DNA of 30,827 nucleotides from UBA7398 sp947491605 (GCA_947491605.1 CANLJW010000013.1:1-30827), one strand, 5' to 3'; shown: positions 1 to 8,799, numbered from the stretch's first letter. Made by a program: numbers and translations. The notes: generated by a model not told the origin, from the letters alone.

Positions 1-146
1 AGATTAAAGAAACAATTGGATTTGTGTCAAAGCACAACCTAGAGAGTATGTTGGAAATCTATTTCAAGTGGTGGCTGGAAAAAGGTGACCTTGAACCTAA
101 GGAATATCCACTTGAACGGAGAATCCTAGAAAAACTCAATAAATAA
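1..146 (+). CDS. C-terminal end of an unidentified protein (partial)
   Basis: An open frame enters from the left edge (first whole codon at base 3) and stops at TAA 144-146, giving the last 47 residues of a protein that begins outside the window. The tail is charged and helix-like, with a Trp-Trp pair (KWWLEKGD) and a basic end (RRILEKLNK). I do not recognise a family. The reading frame is supported by plausible codon use and by its position just ahead of the next gene in the same direction, 54 bases upstream of that gene's ATG. Nothing about its function can be stated from this fragment. Confidence 0.55.
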   Translation, partial: IKETIGFVSKHNLESMLEIYFKWWLEKGDLEPKEYPLERRILEKLNK

Positions 147-179
147 ATTTATTTGATCGTGCTAGTTTCATTGTGATAT

Positions 180-2018
180 TTGCGGCATTACTATTACGGC
201 ATGAGTTCAGTAGCTAATTTTTTAGTTCCGCATCATGACGGTAGCGAACTCTATTTATCTAATAGCGCGCCAAAGTTGGGCGAAGAAGTAACTTTTAGAG
301 TTCGGGTTCCGAATGGTTATAAATTCGATCAAGGGGTAATGCGTTATTACCACGATGGTGAACCTAGAACTGGTTATCTGGAATTAGCAAAAAAAGGAAG
401 GATTGAATCTTGGTGGGAAATTACAATCCCAATAATTAATCCACAAACTAAATATCGATTTCTATTTGCTGGAGAGGGCAAATTTGATTGGTTAAGTGCG
501 GCTGGATTACATAATCATGATGTGCATTCCAATACTGATTTTCAAATAATCGCTAAACCCGCTTATCCGAAGTGGTTAAAGAGTTCGATTTTTTATCAAA
601 TTTTTCCAGATCGATTTGCTTCCAGCGGTAAGAAGATTCTGCCTAAATGGGCTCATGAAGAGCTATGGAATAGTTTCGACAATAGTAAGCAGAATTGGAA
701 TGGTCAAGAGATTGCCGGTGGTGATCTCAAAGGCGTTGAATCACATTTAGATTACTTAACTGACCTTGGCATAAATGGAATCTATTTCACTCCATTCTTC
801 CCGTCACGTTCGAATCATCGTTATGACGCTACCAGCTTTGAAGAGGTAGATCCTTTGTTAGGTGGGAACGAAGCTTGGTTCAGTTTGCGCAAAGCAACTG
901 ATAAGCGAGGAATTCGCTTGGTGGGTGATCTAACTTCTAATCATTGCGGAGCTGGGCATTATTGGATGGAACTAGCGCAAAGTAGTAAGAGAGCAAAAGA
1001 GCGAGGATATTTTTATTGGGATAAGAGTGTTAAATGGGGATATGTAGGTTGGTGGGGATTGAAGTCACTTCCTAAATTGAACTTTGCTTCTAAAGCGCTT
1101 AGAAAAGAAATGTATGAAGGAAAGAATTCAATAGTAAAGAAATGGTTATCTCCAAAATTTGGCATGTCAGGCTGGCGGATTGACGTTGGAAATATGACCG
1201 GAAAACTCGGTGACATTGATATTCACGACGAGGTTATGCATGGGATCAGAAAAGCTATGGATGAAGTTGCTCCTAGCGCTTGGCTCGTTGCAGAAAATGG
1301 AGATTTTGTTGCAGAGGATTTAGCTGGCTACGGGTGGCACGGCACCATGAATTATCAAGGTTTTATGCGACCAATTGCTTCCTGGATGAATAAAGGTGCA
1401 AAGTTAAGTGGCGGTTTTCAAGGACTACCAATCGATTCACCGATGATTACTGGAACGCAATTAGTTGAAACTATAAAAAACTTTAATGGCTCACTACCTT
1501 GGCGCGCGTTGACCGCGTCGATGGTTTTATTAGATTCACATGACACGCCACGCTTTCGAACCATAGTAAGTGGAGATCGTGACCGCCACCTTGCTGCCAT
1601 GACTATGTTATTAACTTATCCTGGAGTTCCTTCAATTTTCATGGGGGATGAAATAGGACTTGAAGGTACTCATGGAGATGACACTAGAAAAACAATTAAG
1701 TGGGATGATCGCAGTGAATGGGATCTGGAATTCTTAGCCGAAGTAAAGAAATTAACTGCATTTCGTCGCAAAAATGATGCGCTAGTAAATGGCGGACTGC
1801 GATGGGTGGCGGCCGAAGATGGACACATCGCATACTTGAGAGAATCTAAAAAAAGTAAAGTATTAGTATTGATTGCAACAATTCCTAGCGAAATCAAAAT
1901 TGACTTATCTAAGTATGGTTATCGAGTAGCAAAAACGCTATATGGAAAGAATGCAAATGGCAGCATGATCAATATAAAAAGCAACGGTGCTACGCAAGGC
2001 ATCTGGGAACTGAAGTAG
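180..2018 (+). CDS. GH13 alpha-glucan hydrolase (neopullulanase/cyclomaltodextrinase-like)
   Basis: A glycoside hydrolase family 13 enzyme of 612 residues that should cut alpha-1,4 linkages in maltodextrins or cyclodextrins. An N-terminal beta-rich region (about residues 15-125) resembles the CBM34/E-set domain of neopullulanases. The catalytic barrel follows, with all four GH13 motifs: DLTSNH, GWRIDV with nucleophile Asp335, AENGD with acid/base Glu372, and DSHDTPR with Asp455. A short beta domain closes the protein. There is no signal peptide, so it probably acts in the cytoplasm on imported glucans. The TTG at 180 gives the longest frame, but ATG 201 is an equally good or better start (605 residues), because homologues begin close to the HHDGSELY block. 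Neither start has a clear ribosome binding site. Substrate specificity between neopullulanase, cyclomaltodextrinase and maltogenic amylase cannot be settled here. Confidence 0.9.
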   Translation: MRHYYYGMSSVANFLVPHHDGSELYLSNSAPKLGEEVTFRVRVPNGYKFDQGVMRYYHDGEPRTGYLELAKKGRIESWWEITIPIINPQTKYRFLFAGEGKFDWLSAAGLHNHDVHSNTDFQIIAKPAYPKWLKSSIFYQIFPDRFASSGKKILPKWAHEELWNSFDNSKQNWNGQEIAGGDLKGVESHLDYLTDLGINGIYFTPFFPSRSNHRYDATSFEEVDPLLGGNEAWFSLRKATDKRGIRLVGDLTSNHCGAGHYWMELAQSSKRAKERGYFYWDKSVKWGYVGWWGLKSLPKLNFASKALRKEMYEGKNSIVKKWLSPKFGMSGWRIDVGNMTGKLGDIDIHDEVMHGIRKAMDEVAPSAWLVAENGDFVAEDLAGYGWHGTMNYQGFMRPIASWMNKGAKLSGGFQGLPIDSPMITGTQLVETIKNFNGSLPWRALTASMVLLDSHDTPRFRTIVSGDRDRHLAAMTMLLTYPGVPSIFMGDEIGLEGTHGDDTRKTIKWDDRSEWDLEFLAEVKKLTAFRRKNDALVNGGLRWVAAEDGHIAYLRESKKSKVLVLIATIPSEIKIDLSKYGYRVAKTLYGKNANGSMINIKSNGATQGIWELK

Positions 2019-2039
2019 TTTGCAATGAGTCGAAATAGA

Positions 2040-2264
2040 CTAGAACCAGCGGATCATTCCAATTATGCCTGCAGTGGCATAAAAAAATTGCAAGAATAAT
2101 ATTCCTTTATGTTTTCCGAGAGAGGCCCAAATTCCTATCAGTGCTGATGAAATTAAGAGCAGGGTAAAACCAGCAAATTCTGCGCCAATATTTAACGCAA
2201 CTAACATGGAATAAATAATGGCAGTAATTACGCCCAACCATTCAAAAATTTTTGATTTACTCAT
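2040..2264 (-). CDS. Small three-helix membrane protein
   Basis: A 74-residue protein starting at ATG 2264; the frame also extends six codons to a TTG at 2282. It is almost entirely hydrophobic, with three predicted membrane spans (roughly residues 6-24, 28-46 and 52-70) joined by short charged loops such as SLGKHKG. Features are a WLG near the start, an Asn in the first helix-loop region and a GMIRW end. This arrangement vaguely recalls half-size PnuC-like vitamin transport proteins, but the resemblance is too weak to assign a function. It converges on the GH13 gene with 21 bases between stop codons. The start sits 63 bases from the divergent copper chaperone gene, so both must use the short 2265-2327 gap or overlapping sequence for promoters. 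Confidence 0.6.
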   Translation of the reverse strand: MSKSKIFEWLGVITAIIYSMLVALNIGAEFAGFTLLLISSALIGIWASLGKHKGILFLQFFYATAGIIGMIRWF

Positions 2265-2327
2265 GATGGTGCGAGGATACAACTAAATGTTATATAGTTC
2301 CATTAATACGAATAACTGGAGGGCTAA

Positions 2328-2531
2328 TTGTCAAGTACAACTATTTCTATAAAAGGGATGACTTGTGGTCATTGTGAAGGACGAGTCACTGCAGAATTAA
2401 AGAAAATTGATGGCGTAACTGAGGTAGTAGCCAGCGCAGAGAGCGCAAATGCGGTAATTACTTCAACAGCTGAAATTGCCGCAGCAAGTATTGAAAAAGC
2501 AATAGTAGATGCTGGTTACAAATTAGCTTAG
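2328..2531 (+). CDS. copZ: Copper chaperone, heavy-metal-associated (HMA) domain protein
   Basis: A single HMA domain of 67 residues with the metal-binding loop GMTCGHC (Cys13 and Cys16). Proteins of this size and fold carry Cu(I), and occasionally other soft metals, in the cytoplasm and pass it to P-type ATPases or regulators. The start is TTG 2328, chosen because an excellent GGAGG ribosome binding site lies seven bases upstream and the first strand of the fold (TTISIKGM) follows directly. No copper ATPase or CsoR regulator is in the window. The stop codon is two bases from the stop of the convergent DUF305 gene, also a putative copper protein. Copper is the usual ligand of this family; the exact metal here is inferred. 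Confidence 0.88.
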   Translation: MSSTTISIKGMTCGHCEGRVTAELKKIDGVTEVVASAESANAVITSTAEIAAASIEKAIVDAGYKLA

Positions 2532-2533
2532 AG

Positions 2534-3142
2534 CTATAAGTTCTTAAGCATTTCTTTCATGACGAGGATTTGGGCGGCTTGCGATTTAGTTATCGATTCA
2601 CCCAGAGCTTTAACATCAGCGTTAGCACTGTCTTTAACCATGATCGCCATATGAATGGCACCTTCATGATGTGCAATCATGCCGTTTAGAAAAAGTATGT
2701 CGAAGTTTTTACCGCTCGCCAATTCTAAGGTTTTAATTTCAGAGTCGGAGAGCATCCCACCCATTCCCATGGAATGGCCCATTTCCAAAGCAGCATTTGC
2801 TTGATTGAGCCAGCTAGTCATTTGCAGAATTTCTGGAGATTGCGCATCTTTTATTTCCGCGGCTAATTTCAATACTTCTGCATTTTTAGAAATTTTTAGC
2901 GCTAAATCAGAGATTTGCACAGCTTGTTCATGGTGGGGAATCATCATTTGTGCAAACATAACATCGCTGCCTTGTAAATTATTCGAAAAGCTAGATTGTT
3001 CGTCATCAGAATTCATTCCCATATGGTTGAACCATTCAAAGGGATTGCCATCTCGGTTACTAGCCATGAATCCGAGCATTAGTAGCAAAACCGCAATAAT
3101 CGATAAAAATATTCCAGATTTCTTATCTATATTGATTTGCAT
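2534..3142 (-). CDS. DUF305 (CopM-like) membrane-anchored metal-binding protein
   Basis: A 202-residue protein with an N-terminal hydrophobic anchor (about residues 11-27) followed by an extracytoplasmic DUF305 four-helix domain. It shows both family signatures: MMIPHHEQA (His70-His71) and MIAHHEGAI (His158-His159). A Met/His-rich linker around residues 117-130 could bind copper or silver. Family members such as CopM contribute to copper tolerance by periplasmic or surface sequestration; that role is family knowledge, not shown here. The Ala-Ser after the membrane span could be a signal-peptidase site, so release is possible, but there is no lipobox Cys. It follows the aldolase gene by nine bases on the same strand and may be co-transcribed with it. 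It ends face to face with the CopZ-like gene. Confidence 0.85.
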   Translation of the reverse strand: MQINIDKKSGIFLSIIAVLLLMLGFMASNRDGNPFEWFNHMGMNSDDEQSSFSNNLQGSDVMFAQMMIPHHEQAVQISDLALKISKNAEVLKLAAEIKDAQSPEILQMTSWLNQANAALEMGHSMGMGGMLSDSEIKTLELASGKNFDILFLNGMIAHHEGAIHMAIMVKDSANADVKALGESITKSQAAQILVMKEMLKNL

Positions 3143-3151
3143 TTCAATACT

Positions 3152-4039
3152 CTATTTAACCGACGCGTCGTAAATTTCTTGCACAGTTACATCAAGGACT
3201 TTGTCGAAATCCACATCGCTCTGTTGCGCCGAGAGACCTTCGGCAAGTGCACGCGAGAAACTTGCGATTACGCCAGCATTTTCGGAGAGCATCTTGTTAG
3301 CTTTTTCACGGCTGTAGCCGCCGGAGAGTGCAACTACTTTTATGACTCGAGGGTGAGCAACTAGTTTTGAATAGAAGTTAGCGTGATCTGGAAGCGTGAG
3401 CTTCAACATTACATTTTGATCAGCGTTTAAAGAATCTAGTTCAGCGAGGATTGCCTTTTCAAGCAATATTTCAGCAGCAGCTTTCTCCGGGCAATTGATA
3501 TCTACTTCTGGCTCAATTATTGGGACTAAACCGGCTGCAATGATTTCCTTACCAATTTCAAATTGTTGCTTAACTACGGCGCTGACACCTTCGCTATTTG
3601 CGCGTTTAATTACTGAGCGCATTTTGGTGCCAAAAACGCCATGTGAATTAGCAGCTGCTAATCGAGCCGAAAGTTCTGGGATTGGTTTCATAACTTGAGC
3701 GCCATTAACTTCATCAGCTAAACCATTATCAATTTTTAGGAATGGCACGATATTTTTCTTCTGCCATAAGAATTCTGCAGTACCAAGTCCGTCAATTGTC
3801 CGGTTCATGGTCATTTCAAAGAGAATTACGCCAATTACTCGATCAGATGTAAATGAAGCGCTCTTGATAATTCGACTACGCATTGCGTGGATGAGGTCGA
3901 ACATTTCGGCTTCACTTGAATAAGCATTTTCGGTTACGCCATAAAGTCCGAGGGCTTTAGCGGTGCTTCCTCCGCTTTGGTCTAGTGCGCCAATAAATCC
4001 GTTCCCTGATTTCATCTGTTCGAATTGAGCTTGATTCAT
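3152..4039 (-). CDS. fda: Fructose-bisphosphate aldolase class I
   Basis: A 295-residue class I (Schiff-base) aldolase that interconverts fructose 1,6-bisphosphate with dihydroxyacetone phosphate and glyceraldehyde 3-phosphate in glycolysis and gluconeogenesis. The N-terminus GFIGALDQSGGST, the LKIDNGL segment, the PIIEPEVD strand and the Schiff-base lysine Lys213 in VMLKLTLP are all characteristic of the bacterial class I family and need no metal. The ATG at 4039 is preceded by an AAGGA ribosome binding site. The 81-base gap upstream separates it from the GNAT gene and is AT-rich enough for a promoter. The DUF305 gene follows after nine bases on the same strand, an unexpected partner for a glycolytic enzyme. 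Confidence 0.93.
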   Translation of the reverse strand: MNQAQFEQMKSGNGFIGALDQSGGSTAKALGLYGVTENAYSSEAEMFDLIHAMRSRIIKSASFTSDRVIGVILFEMTMNRTIDGLGTAEFLWQKKNIVPFLKIDNGLADEVNGAQVMKPIPELSARLAAANSHGVFGTKMRSVIKRANSEGVSAVVKQQFEIGKEIIAAGLVPIIEPEVDINCPEKAAAEILLEKAILAELDSLNADQNVMLKLTLPDHANFYSKLVAHPRVIKVVALSGGYSREKANKMLSENAGVIASFSRALAEGLSAQQSDVDFDKVLDVTVQEIYDASVK

Positions 4040-4120
4040 TTTAAATCCTTAATAATTACCAGAGTGAATGTGGCTTCTTTGCCAAACTTATCAATTAACT
4101 ATGTGTAATATTAGCGTAAA

Positions 4121-4570
4121 TTAAGGGTTAAGCGGAAATCGATACTGAACAAACTCTGAAACTTTAATGAAAGAATCATAAAGAATTCGAGCTTGAGCGT
4201 TGTTCTCTTTTGTAGTCCAGTAAACGCGTCCGGCGCCATGTTCTTTAGCTAATTCAATCACTCTATTTATCAGCGCTCTTCCGGCACCGCTGCCTCTTAC
4301 CGTTGGATCTACAAATAGATCTTCTAAGTAGCAATAATCTTTCGGAGCCCATGTGGAAGGGCGAAACATGAAGTGAGTTATTCCGACCATTGCACCATCT
4401 TTTTCGGCAATAAGTCCAAAAACTCCGTAATTAGAATCCATTAAGCGCTTCCAAGTTAATTCGGTTTGCTCGTTACTCAGTGATGTTTCGTAAAAAGTTA
4501 AATAACCATCCCATAGCTCTAACCAACGGCTCTTATCTTCTGCTTTTAAAGGTCGAACGCTAATTGTCAT
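4121..4570 (-). CDS. GNAT family N-acetyltransferase
   Basis: A 149-residue GCN5-type acetyltransferase that would move an acetyl group from acetyl-CoA to an amine. The fold is visible: an N-terminal strand (ISVRPL), a central beta strand DLFVDP, then the CoA pyrophosphate-binding loop VRGSGAGRAL (residues 91-100). The C-terminus (TTKENNAQARILYDSF) is the usual GNAT helix before the last strand. I chose ATG 4570; the frame opens five codons earlier at TTG 4585, but an AGGG stretch sits at ribosome-binding distance from the ATG. It lies 30 bases behind glutamate dehydrogenase on the same strand, so the two are likely co-transcribed. The substrate is unknown; small-molecule or polyamine acetylation is typical for this size. 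Confidence 0.85.
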   Translation of the reverse strand: MTISVRPLKAEDKSRWLELWDGYLTFYETSLSNEQTELTWKRLMDSNYGVFGLIAEKDGAMVGITHFMFRPSTWAPKDYCYLEDLFVDPTVRGSGAGRALINRVIELAKEHGAGRVYWTTKENNAQARILYDSFIKVSEFVQYRFPLNP

Positions 4571-4600
4571 ACTTAACCCTATCAATTTCTAAAATTATTT

Positions 4601-5839
4601 TTATGGGTAAAGGCCGCGTAATTTATGCGCTTCAGCGACGCGAGATACTCCCAACATGTGGGCAGCCTCTCGCCAAGTAACTTTACGATCTTTAGCCATG
4701 GCTTCAACTTCATAAAGCGCTCTCATCATGATGCTATTTAAATTTGTCTTTACTTCTTCAGCGTCCCAGAAATAATTTTGCTTGTCTTGAACCCATTCAA
4801 AATAGGAAACAATAACGCCGCCTGAGTTTGCGAGAATATCTGGCACTACCAAAATTCCCTTGTCGTTCATTATGGAATCACCCTCGGGAGTGGTTGGCGC
4901 ATTTGCACCTTCAATAACTATTTTTGCTTTGATTCCTAACGCAGTCTTACCTGTAATTGAATCTGAGAGCGCAGCTGGAATAAGTACGTCTACTTCAAGA
5001 TGTAGTAGCTCTTCATTAGTTAGTCGATCAGTTCCAGGTGCATCTAAATTCTTATTCTTTAAAAAGTGGTTCCATAAATCGCTGACCGATTTAAAACCTG
5101 TGACTGCGCCATTGACATCACTTACGGCAACAATTTTTAAACCCATATTTTCAAGTGCAATCGCAGCCCAGTAACCAACTTTTCCAAAACCTTGAATTGC
5201 AACGGTTGCGCCAACTGGATTAATTCCGCGAGCGCGCAGAGCTTCTCGAGTTGAAATTGCAACACCATCACCAGTAGCAGAATTTCTGCCAAGCGAACCG
5301 CCAAGCACAATAGGTTTACCAGTTACAACGCCAGGAACTGAATATCCTGCGTTAACAGAATAGGTATCCATCATCCACGCCATATTTCGTTCATCAGTTC
5401 CGACATCTGGCGCTGGGATATCGCGCTCAGGTCCAATGATTGGCAAAATTTCCGAGGTATAGCGACGCGTCAATCTCTCGTTCTCGCGATCAGAAAGAGT
5501 TGCAGCATCAATAGCAATGCCACCTTTAGCGCCACCGAATGGCAGATTTGTAAGTGCGCATTTCCAAGTCATCAACATCGCAAGTGCGACAGTTTCCTCT
5601 AAATCAATATCTGGGTGAAAGCGAACTCCGCCCTTAGAAGGGCCGCGCGTAGTTGAGTATTGAACTCGGTAACCCTTGTACATCTCTACTTTGTCATTGT
5701 CTCGACGAAGCGGGACCGCAACTTCTAGAACTCGTCTTGGCGTGGAGAGGGTTTGCCAATCGTTTTCAGAAAGGCCGAGTTGATTTACTGCTTTTCGTAA
5801 TTGCGCTTGCGCAGTTTCAAAAGCTGACTCCGTTGTCAT
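4601..5839 (-). CDS. gdhA: Glu/Leu/Phe/Val dehydrogenase family, glutamate dehydrogenase
   Basis: A 412-residue amino-acid dehydrogenase that reversibly deaminates glutamate to 2-oxoglutarate and ammonia using NAD(P). The substrate domain has TRGPSKGGVRFHP, the TWKCAL lysine (Lys93) and the glycine-rich PFGGAKGG block with catalytic-site Lys105. The nucleotide-binding half begins with the dinucleotide loop GFGKVGYWAA, then AVSDVNG. Length and motifs fit the NAD-preferring hexameric GDH type, but cofactor choice cannot be read with certainty. The start ATG 5839 gives the standard N-terminus. It leads a two-gene minus-strand unit with the GNAT gene and is divergent from the mutarotase gene. A possible minus-strand promoter lies at 5932-5959. 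Confidence 0.92.
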   Translation of the reverse strand: MTTESAFETAQAQLRKAVNQLGLSENDWQTLSTPRRVLEVAVPLRRDNDKVEMYKGYRVQYSTTRGPSKGGVRFHPDIDLEETVALAMLMTWKCALTNLPFGGAKGGIAIDAATLSDRENERLTRRYTSEILPIIGPERDIPAPDVGTDERNMAWMMDTYSVNAGYSVPGVVTGKPIVLGGSLGRNSATGDGVAISTREALRARGINPVGATVAIQGFGKVGYWAAIALENMGLKIVAVSDVNGAVTGFKSVSDLWNHFLKNKNLDAPGTDRLTNEELLHLEVDVLIPAALSDSITGKTALGIKAKIVIEGANAPTTPEGDSIMNDKGILVVPDILANSGGVIVSYFEWVQDKQNYFWDAEEVKTNLNSIMMRALYEVEAMAKDRKVTWREAAHMLGVSRVAEAHKLRGLYP

Positions 5840-5931
5840 TTCTCTAGGCTACGACAAAGGCTTCAAAAAGACTAACTACAAACCCTTTTGGCGTTCAATA
5901 TTCATGGTTTAGTAACCTTTTCTGTAGTTAA

Positions 5932-5959
5932 ATTATGACTTAGTTAACAGTCAGCCAAA
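5932..5959 (-). promoter_or_regulatory. Candidate promoter for glutamate dehydrogenase
   Basis: Read on the minus strand, a TTTGGC hexamer (complement of 5954-5959) and a CATAAT hexamer (complement of 5932-5937) are separated by 16 bases, close to housekeeping sigma spacing. It would give a leader of about 85 bases before ATG 5839. The same interval carries TGACT and AGTCA arms around GTTAAC (5936-5953), which could be a regulator site shared with the divergent mutarotase gene. This is pattern reading only. Confidence 0.3.
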
Positions 5960-5976
5960 ATTGGAGAAATTTTATC

Positions 5977-6942
5977 TTGGGCATCAAAATAAATTCGGAG
6001 CCGTATCTTGGTTTAGATTCAGTCGTAATGGAAAATAATTTATTGAGGATTCGAGTTGTTCCGGAACTCGGCTGTAAAATTGTCGAAATTTATGATCTTG
6101 AGAATAAGCATGAATGGCTTTGGCGCGATAAATCGCGACCAATAAAGCTTGCGCAATATGGCGATGCTTACGACAGCTACGACATCAGTGGCTTCGATGA
6201 GTGTTTTCCCAATATTGGCATTTCAAAATATCCGGAAAACTCTGGAATAACGTTGCCAGATCATGGCGAGATTTGGTCACTTCCTTGGAAAATAGCAGAT
6301 TCCGCAGCGAATTTTTCAGCGAGCGTTACTGGAAAACTCTTTAATTATCGGTTCACACGAAAGATTTCATTAGAAGGCAGGAAAATAACCCTGAGCTATT
6401 TGGTATCAAATGATGGTGATAGCGAATTTAAATATATGTGGTCGGCGCATCCATTATTCAAAATTGATGAAGATATGCAGATTGAAATTTTGGGAAATCC
6501 AAAAATGCTAAAAGAGTTTGGCTTTGGTGGACGAATTGGTGATGATGGTGAAGCTTGGTATGGCGGACATTTATCTGAACATACTTGGCCAAAAGTTGTT
6601 GGTAGTGACGGCGACATAAATGATATGAGTGAAGTGTCGCTAGCAAAAATATTGACAGATAAAGTTGTATTAGATGCTCCGATTGATGGCGTTGTTAAGC
6701 TAAAGAAATTGAAATCTGGCCGAGTCTTGACCATGAAATTTGCGCCTACCGATATTCCGTATCTTGGAATTTGCTATAACTTCGGCGCTTGGCCGTTAAC
6801 GGGGGAGCCAGCAACCTGGGTAGCTCTGGAACCAACGACAGGAAGAACTGATCGATTGGATGAATGTATGAAGCTAGGAAGTGCAAATATTTTGAAAGCA
6901 AGAGAAAGCAAAACTTGGCAATTAGAGTTAGAAATTAATTAA
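5977..6942 (+). CDS. Aldose 1-epimerase (galactose mutarotase) superfamily protein
   Basis: A 321-residue beta-sandwich protein of the galactose mutarotase-like superfamily, which interconverts alpha and beta anomers of sugars. Candidate active-site residues fit the family: His96 in PDHGEIW, His158 in WSAHPLF and the base Glu285 in WVALEPTTGRTD. Sequence is divergent from GalM proper, so the sugar is unknown. The start is TTG 5977, supported by GGAG ten bases upstream. It overlaps the end of the convergent lactonase gene by eight bases. The neighbouring lactonase, sugar ABC importer and SDR suggest that it supplies the anomer used by a C1 dehydrogenase. It is a cytoplasmic protein with no signal peptide. 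Confidence 0.82.
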   Translation: MGIKINSEPYLGLDSVVMENNLLRIRVVPELGCKIVEIYDLENKHEWLWRDKSRPIKLAQYGDAYDSYDISGFDECFPNIGISKYPENSGITLPDHGEIWSLPWKIADSAANFSASVTGKLFNYRFTRKISLEGRKITLSYLVSNDGDSEFKYMWSAHPLFKIDEDMQIEILGNPKMLKEFGFGGRIGDDGEAWYGGHLSEHTWPKVVGSDGDINDMSEVSLAKILTDKVVLDAPIDGVVKLKKLKSGRVLTMKFAPTDIPYLGICYNFGAWPLTGEPATWVALEPTTGRTDRLDECMKLGSANILKARESKTWQLELEIN

Positions 6943-7798
6943 AAAGTACCGTCTTATTCCCTTTTATTCCTGGCTCCAATACAAATGTCATTCCCGATTT
7001 AGGATTATCGCCATCATCAGCGCTTGCGGTGGTCACAATCAACATATCTAGATTTTCACCGGCAAATGCGCAAGAAGTGATGTTTTTAACTGGCAACTTT
7101 ATTTCATGAGTTTTCTTACCTGTGCTGTCAAATCGGCGAATGTGTGAGCCGCCCCAAAAGCCAATCCACATGCCGCCTTCGGAATCCGAACAACCACCAT
7201 CGGGCATTCCGTCGCTCTCATCAAATTGAACTAAAGTTCTTCTATTTGAAATGCCAGAATCTGCGTAATCAAATTTATGTAATTGCATAGTTAAGGTGTC
7301 GACGTAATAGAAAGTGGTTCCATCCGGAGTCCAATCCAGAGCATTACTAATAGAAACGGGTGAAAGTATTTTTATTATCTGCTTGCCATCTCTTGAAAAT
7401 TTATAAAGCGAACCAGCATCTTTCGCGCCATCAAATGCCATAGTGCCAGCAAATAATTCGCCATTTGGGGCAACCTTGGCATCGTTCCACCTAACTGGAA
7501 TTGCTAATGGACCGGACTCAGCCTCTAACCAACTTGGCAAAGGATTTTCAGTGCCATCAACCTCTCTTAAAGTTGCACCGGATGCATGGCCAAGTACAAC
7601 ACCGGAGTTCTTACGTGGCAGTGCGAAGCCGACTTCCGCCGGTGTATCAAACGAACCAAGTTCACCAGAATGGATATCTCGCCATAAAACTTTGTAAGAC
7701 AAAATATCGATCCACATCACGTGGCTATTTTTTAAACCACTAGAAGTAGGACCTTCTCCTAAAGTACAACGACGTTCGTCAAATATTTCAAGTTTCAT
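6935..7798 (-). CDS. SMP-30/gluconolactonase family lactonase
   Basis: A 287-residue six-bladed beta-propeller of the SMP-30/gluconolactonase/LRE family, which hydrolyses sugar lactones to aldonic acids using a divalent metal. The metal ligands are all present: Glu15 in LGEGPT, Asn105 in RWNDAK, Asn152 in ISNALDWTPDG and Asp200 in GMPDGGCSD. ATG 7798 was preferred over TTG 7810 because GAAGAAG lies just upstream and homologues begin near this residue. It follows the permease gene by 35 bases on the minus strand, so it is probably co-expressed with sugar import. With the SDR at the far end of the locus it would complete oxidation of a sugar to its aldonate. The specific lactone is not known. 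Confidence 0.9.
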   Translation of the reverse strand: MKLEIFDERRCTLGEGPTSSGLKNSHVMWIDILSYKVLWRDIHSGELGSFDTPAEVGFALPRKNSGVVLGHASGATLREVDGTENPLPSWLEAESGPLAIPVRWNDAKVAPNGELFAGTMAFDGAKDAGSLYKFSRDGKQIIKILSPVSISNALDWTPDGTTFYYVDTLTMQLHKFDYADSGISNRRTLVQFDESDGMPDGGCSDSEGGMWIGFWGGSHIRRFDSTGKKTHEIKLPVKNITSCAFAGENLDMLIVTTASADDGDNPKSGMTFVLEPGIKGNKTVLFN

Positions 7799-7833
7799 AT
7801 TCTTCTTCAAATTTCTATTCTTGAGGAAGGTCG

Positions 7834-8799
7834 CTATTTCTTAGTTTTTTGAGTCGAAATCCAAACCGCAACAATCATCACAGCACCGATTACGGCCTCT
7901 AGTAAGAATGGATTTAAACCAATCATTACTAAGCCTTGTAAAATTACTTGCAGGAAGAGAATCCCGATAAATGCTCCAGTTAGGGAACCGCCACCGCCGG
8001 TTAATTTAATACCGCCAACGGCTGCTGCGGCGATAACGTTTAGCTCCCAGCCAAGGCCAGTTACCGCATCAGAACGTTGCAGTTTGCTCATTAAGAGGAT
8101 TCCAGCAAAAGCAGATAGAGCACCGCAAAGTGTAAATAGTCCAATTTTAATTTTATCCACTTTTATTCCAGATAATTTTGCCGCGACTTTATTGCCACCT
8201 ATTAAATAGAATTCGCGACCAAGCACACTTCGACGAACGAATTGATCAGCGGTAATAAAGAGAATTAAGAAAATCCAGACTGCCGATGGAAAACCTAAAA
8301 TCATTGGCCTAGATAAGTTACCGGTACCTTGTGGCAGCGGATATACTGGATCGCCACCGCTAAGTACATAAGAAATTCCGCGGGCCAAGAAGAGCATTGA
8401 TAGCGTTGTGATAAATGCTGGAATGCCAATTTTGATTGTAATAAAACCATTTAGAAAACCAACAAATGCACCAATCCCTATTCCAATTATGACTGCGACC
8501 GGGAGCGGCAAATTCCAATCGGCAAGCATTAATCCAGTTGTAATTGTGCCAAGTGAAGCAACTGCTCCAACCGAAAGATCGAGTTCGCCAACAATCATTA
8601 ATAGAGCTTGACCGATTAAAACAATTCCAGTGTAAATAACGGTGACTAATAAAATTTTTAAACTAGCAAGAGATGCAAAATAACTATTGAAAGTCGAGAA
8701 GAGAATTAAAGTTGCAACGAAAACAACAAAAAGACCAAGTTCAGGAACTTTTTGGAAAATCTGTACCCGCTTTTTTGTATCTAGACTCATGGTTGTCAT
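7834..8799 (-). CDS. Ribose-type sugar ABC transporter permease (RbsC family), copy 1
   Basis: A 321-residue polytopic membrane protein of the BPD_transp_2 family, which forms the membrane channel of importers for ribose, xylose, galactose and similar sugars. It has about eight to ten hydrophobic spans and the family signatures GELDLSVGA (near residue 72), INGF and the C-terminal GGIKLTGGGGSLTGAFIG cytoplasmic loop. ATG 8799 is preceded by a GGAG sequence 11 bases upstream. It is divergent from the binding-protein gene and is followed by the lactonase. A second, clearly different permease (11752-12711) lies beyond the ATPase. The importer may therefore use two permease types as a heterodimer or serve two sugars. 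Confidence 0.92.
   Translation of the reverse strand: MTTMSLDTKKRVQIFQKVPELGLFVVFVATLILFSTFNSYFASLASLKILLVTVIYTGIVLIGQALLMIVGELDLSVGAVASLGTITTGLMLADWNLPLPVAVIIGIGIGAFVGFLNGFITIKIGIPAFITTLSMLFLARGISYVLSGGDPVYPLPQGTGNLSRPMILGFPSAVWIFLILFITADQFVRRSVLGREFYLIGGNKVAAKLSGIKVDKIKIGLFTLCGALSAFAGILLMSKLQRSDAVTGLGWELNVIAAAAVGGIKLTGGGGSLTGAFIGILFLQVILQGLVMIGLNPFLLEAVIGAVMIVAVWISTQKTKK

Noticed and set aside
2526..2549. Possible bidirectional terminator at the CopZ/DUF305 junction
   Set aside because: The GCTTA/TAAGC arms are short and need a bulge to extend, and no T-run follows on either strand.
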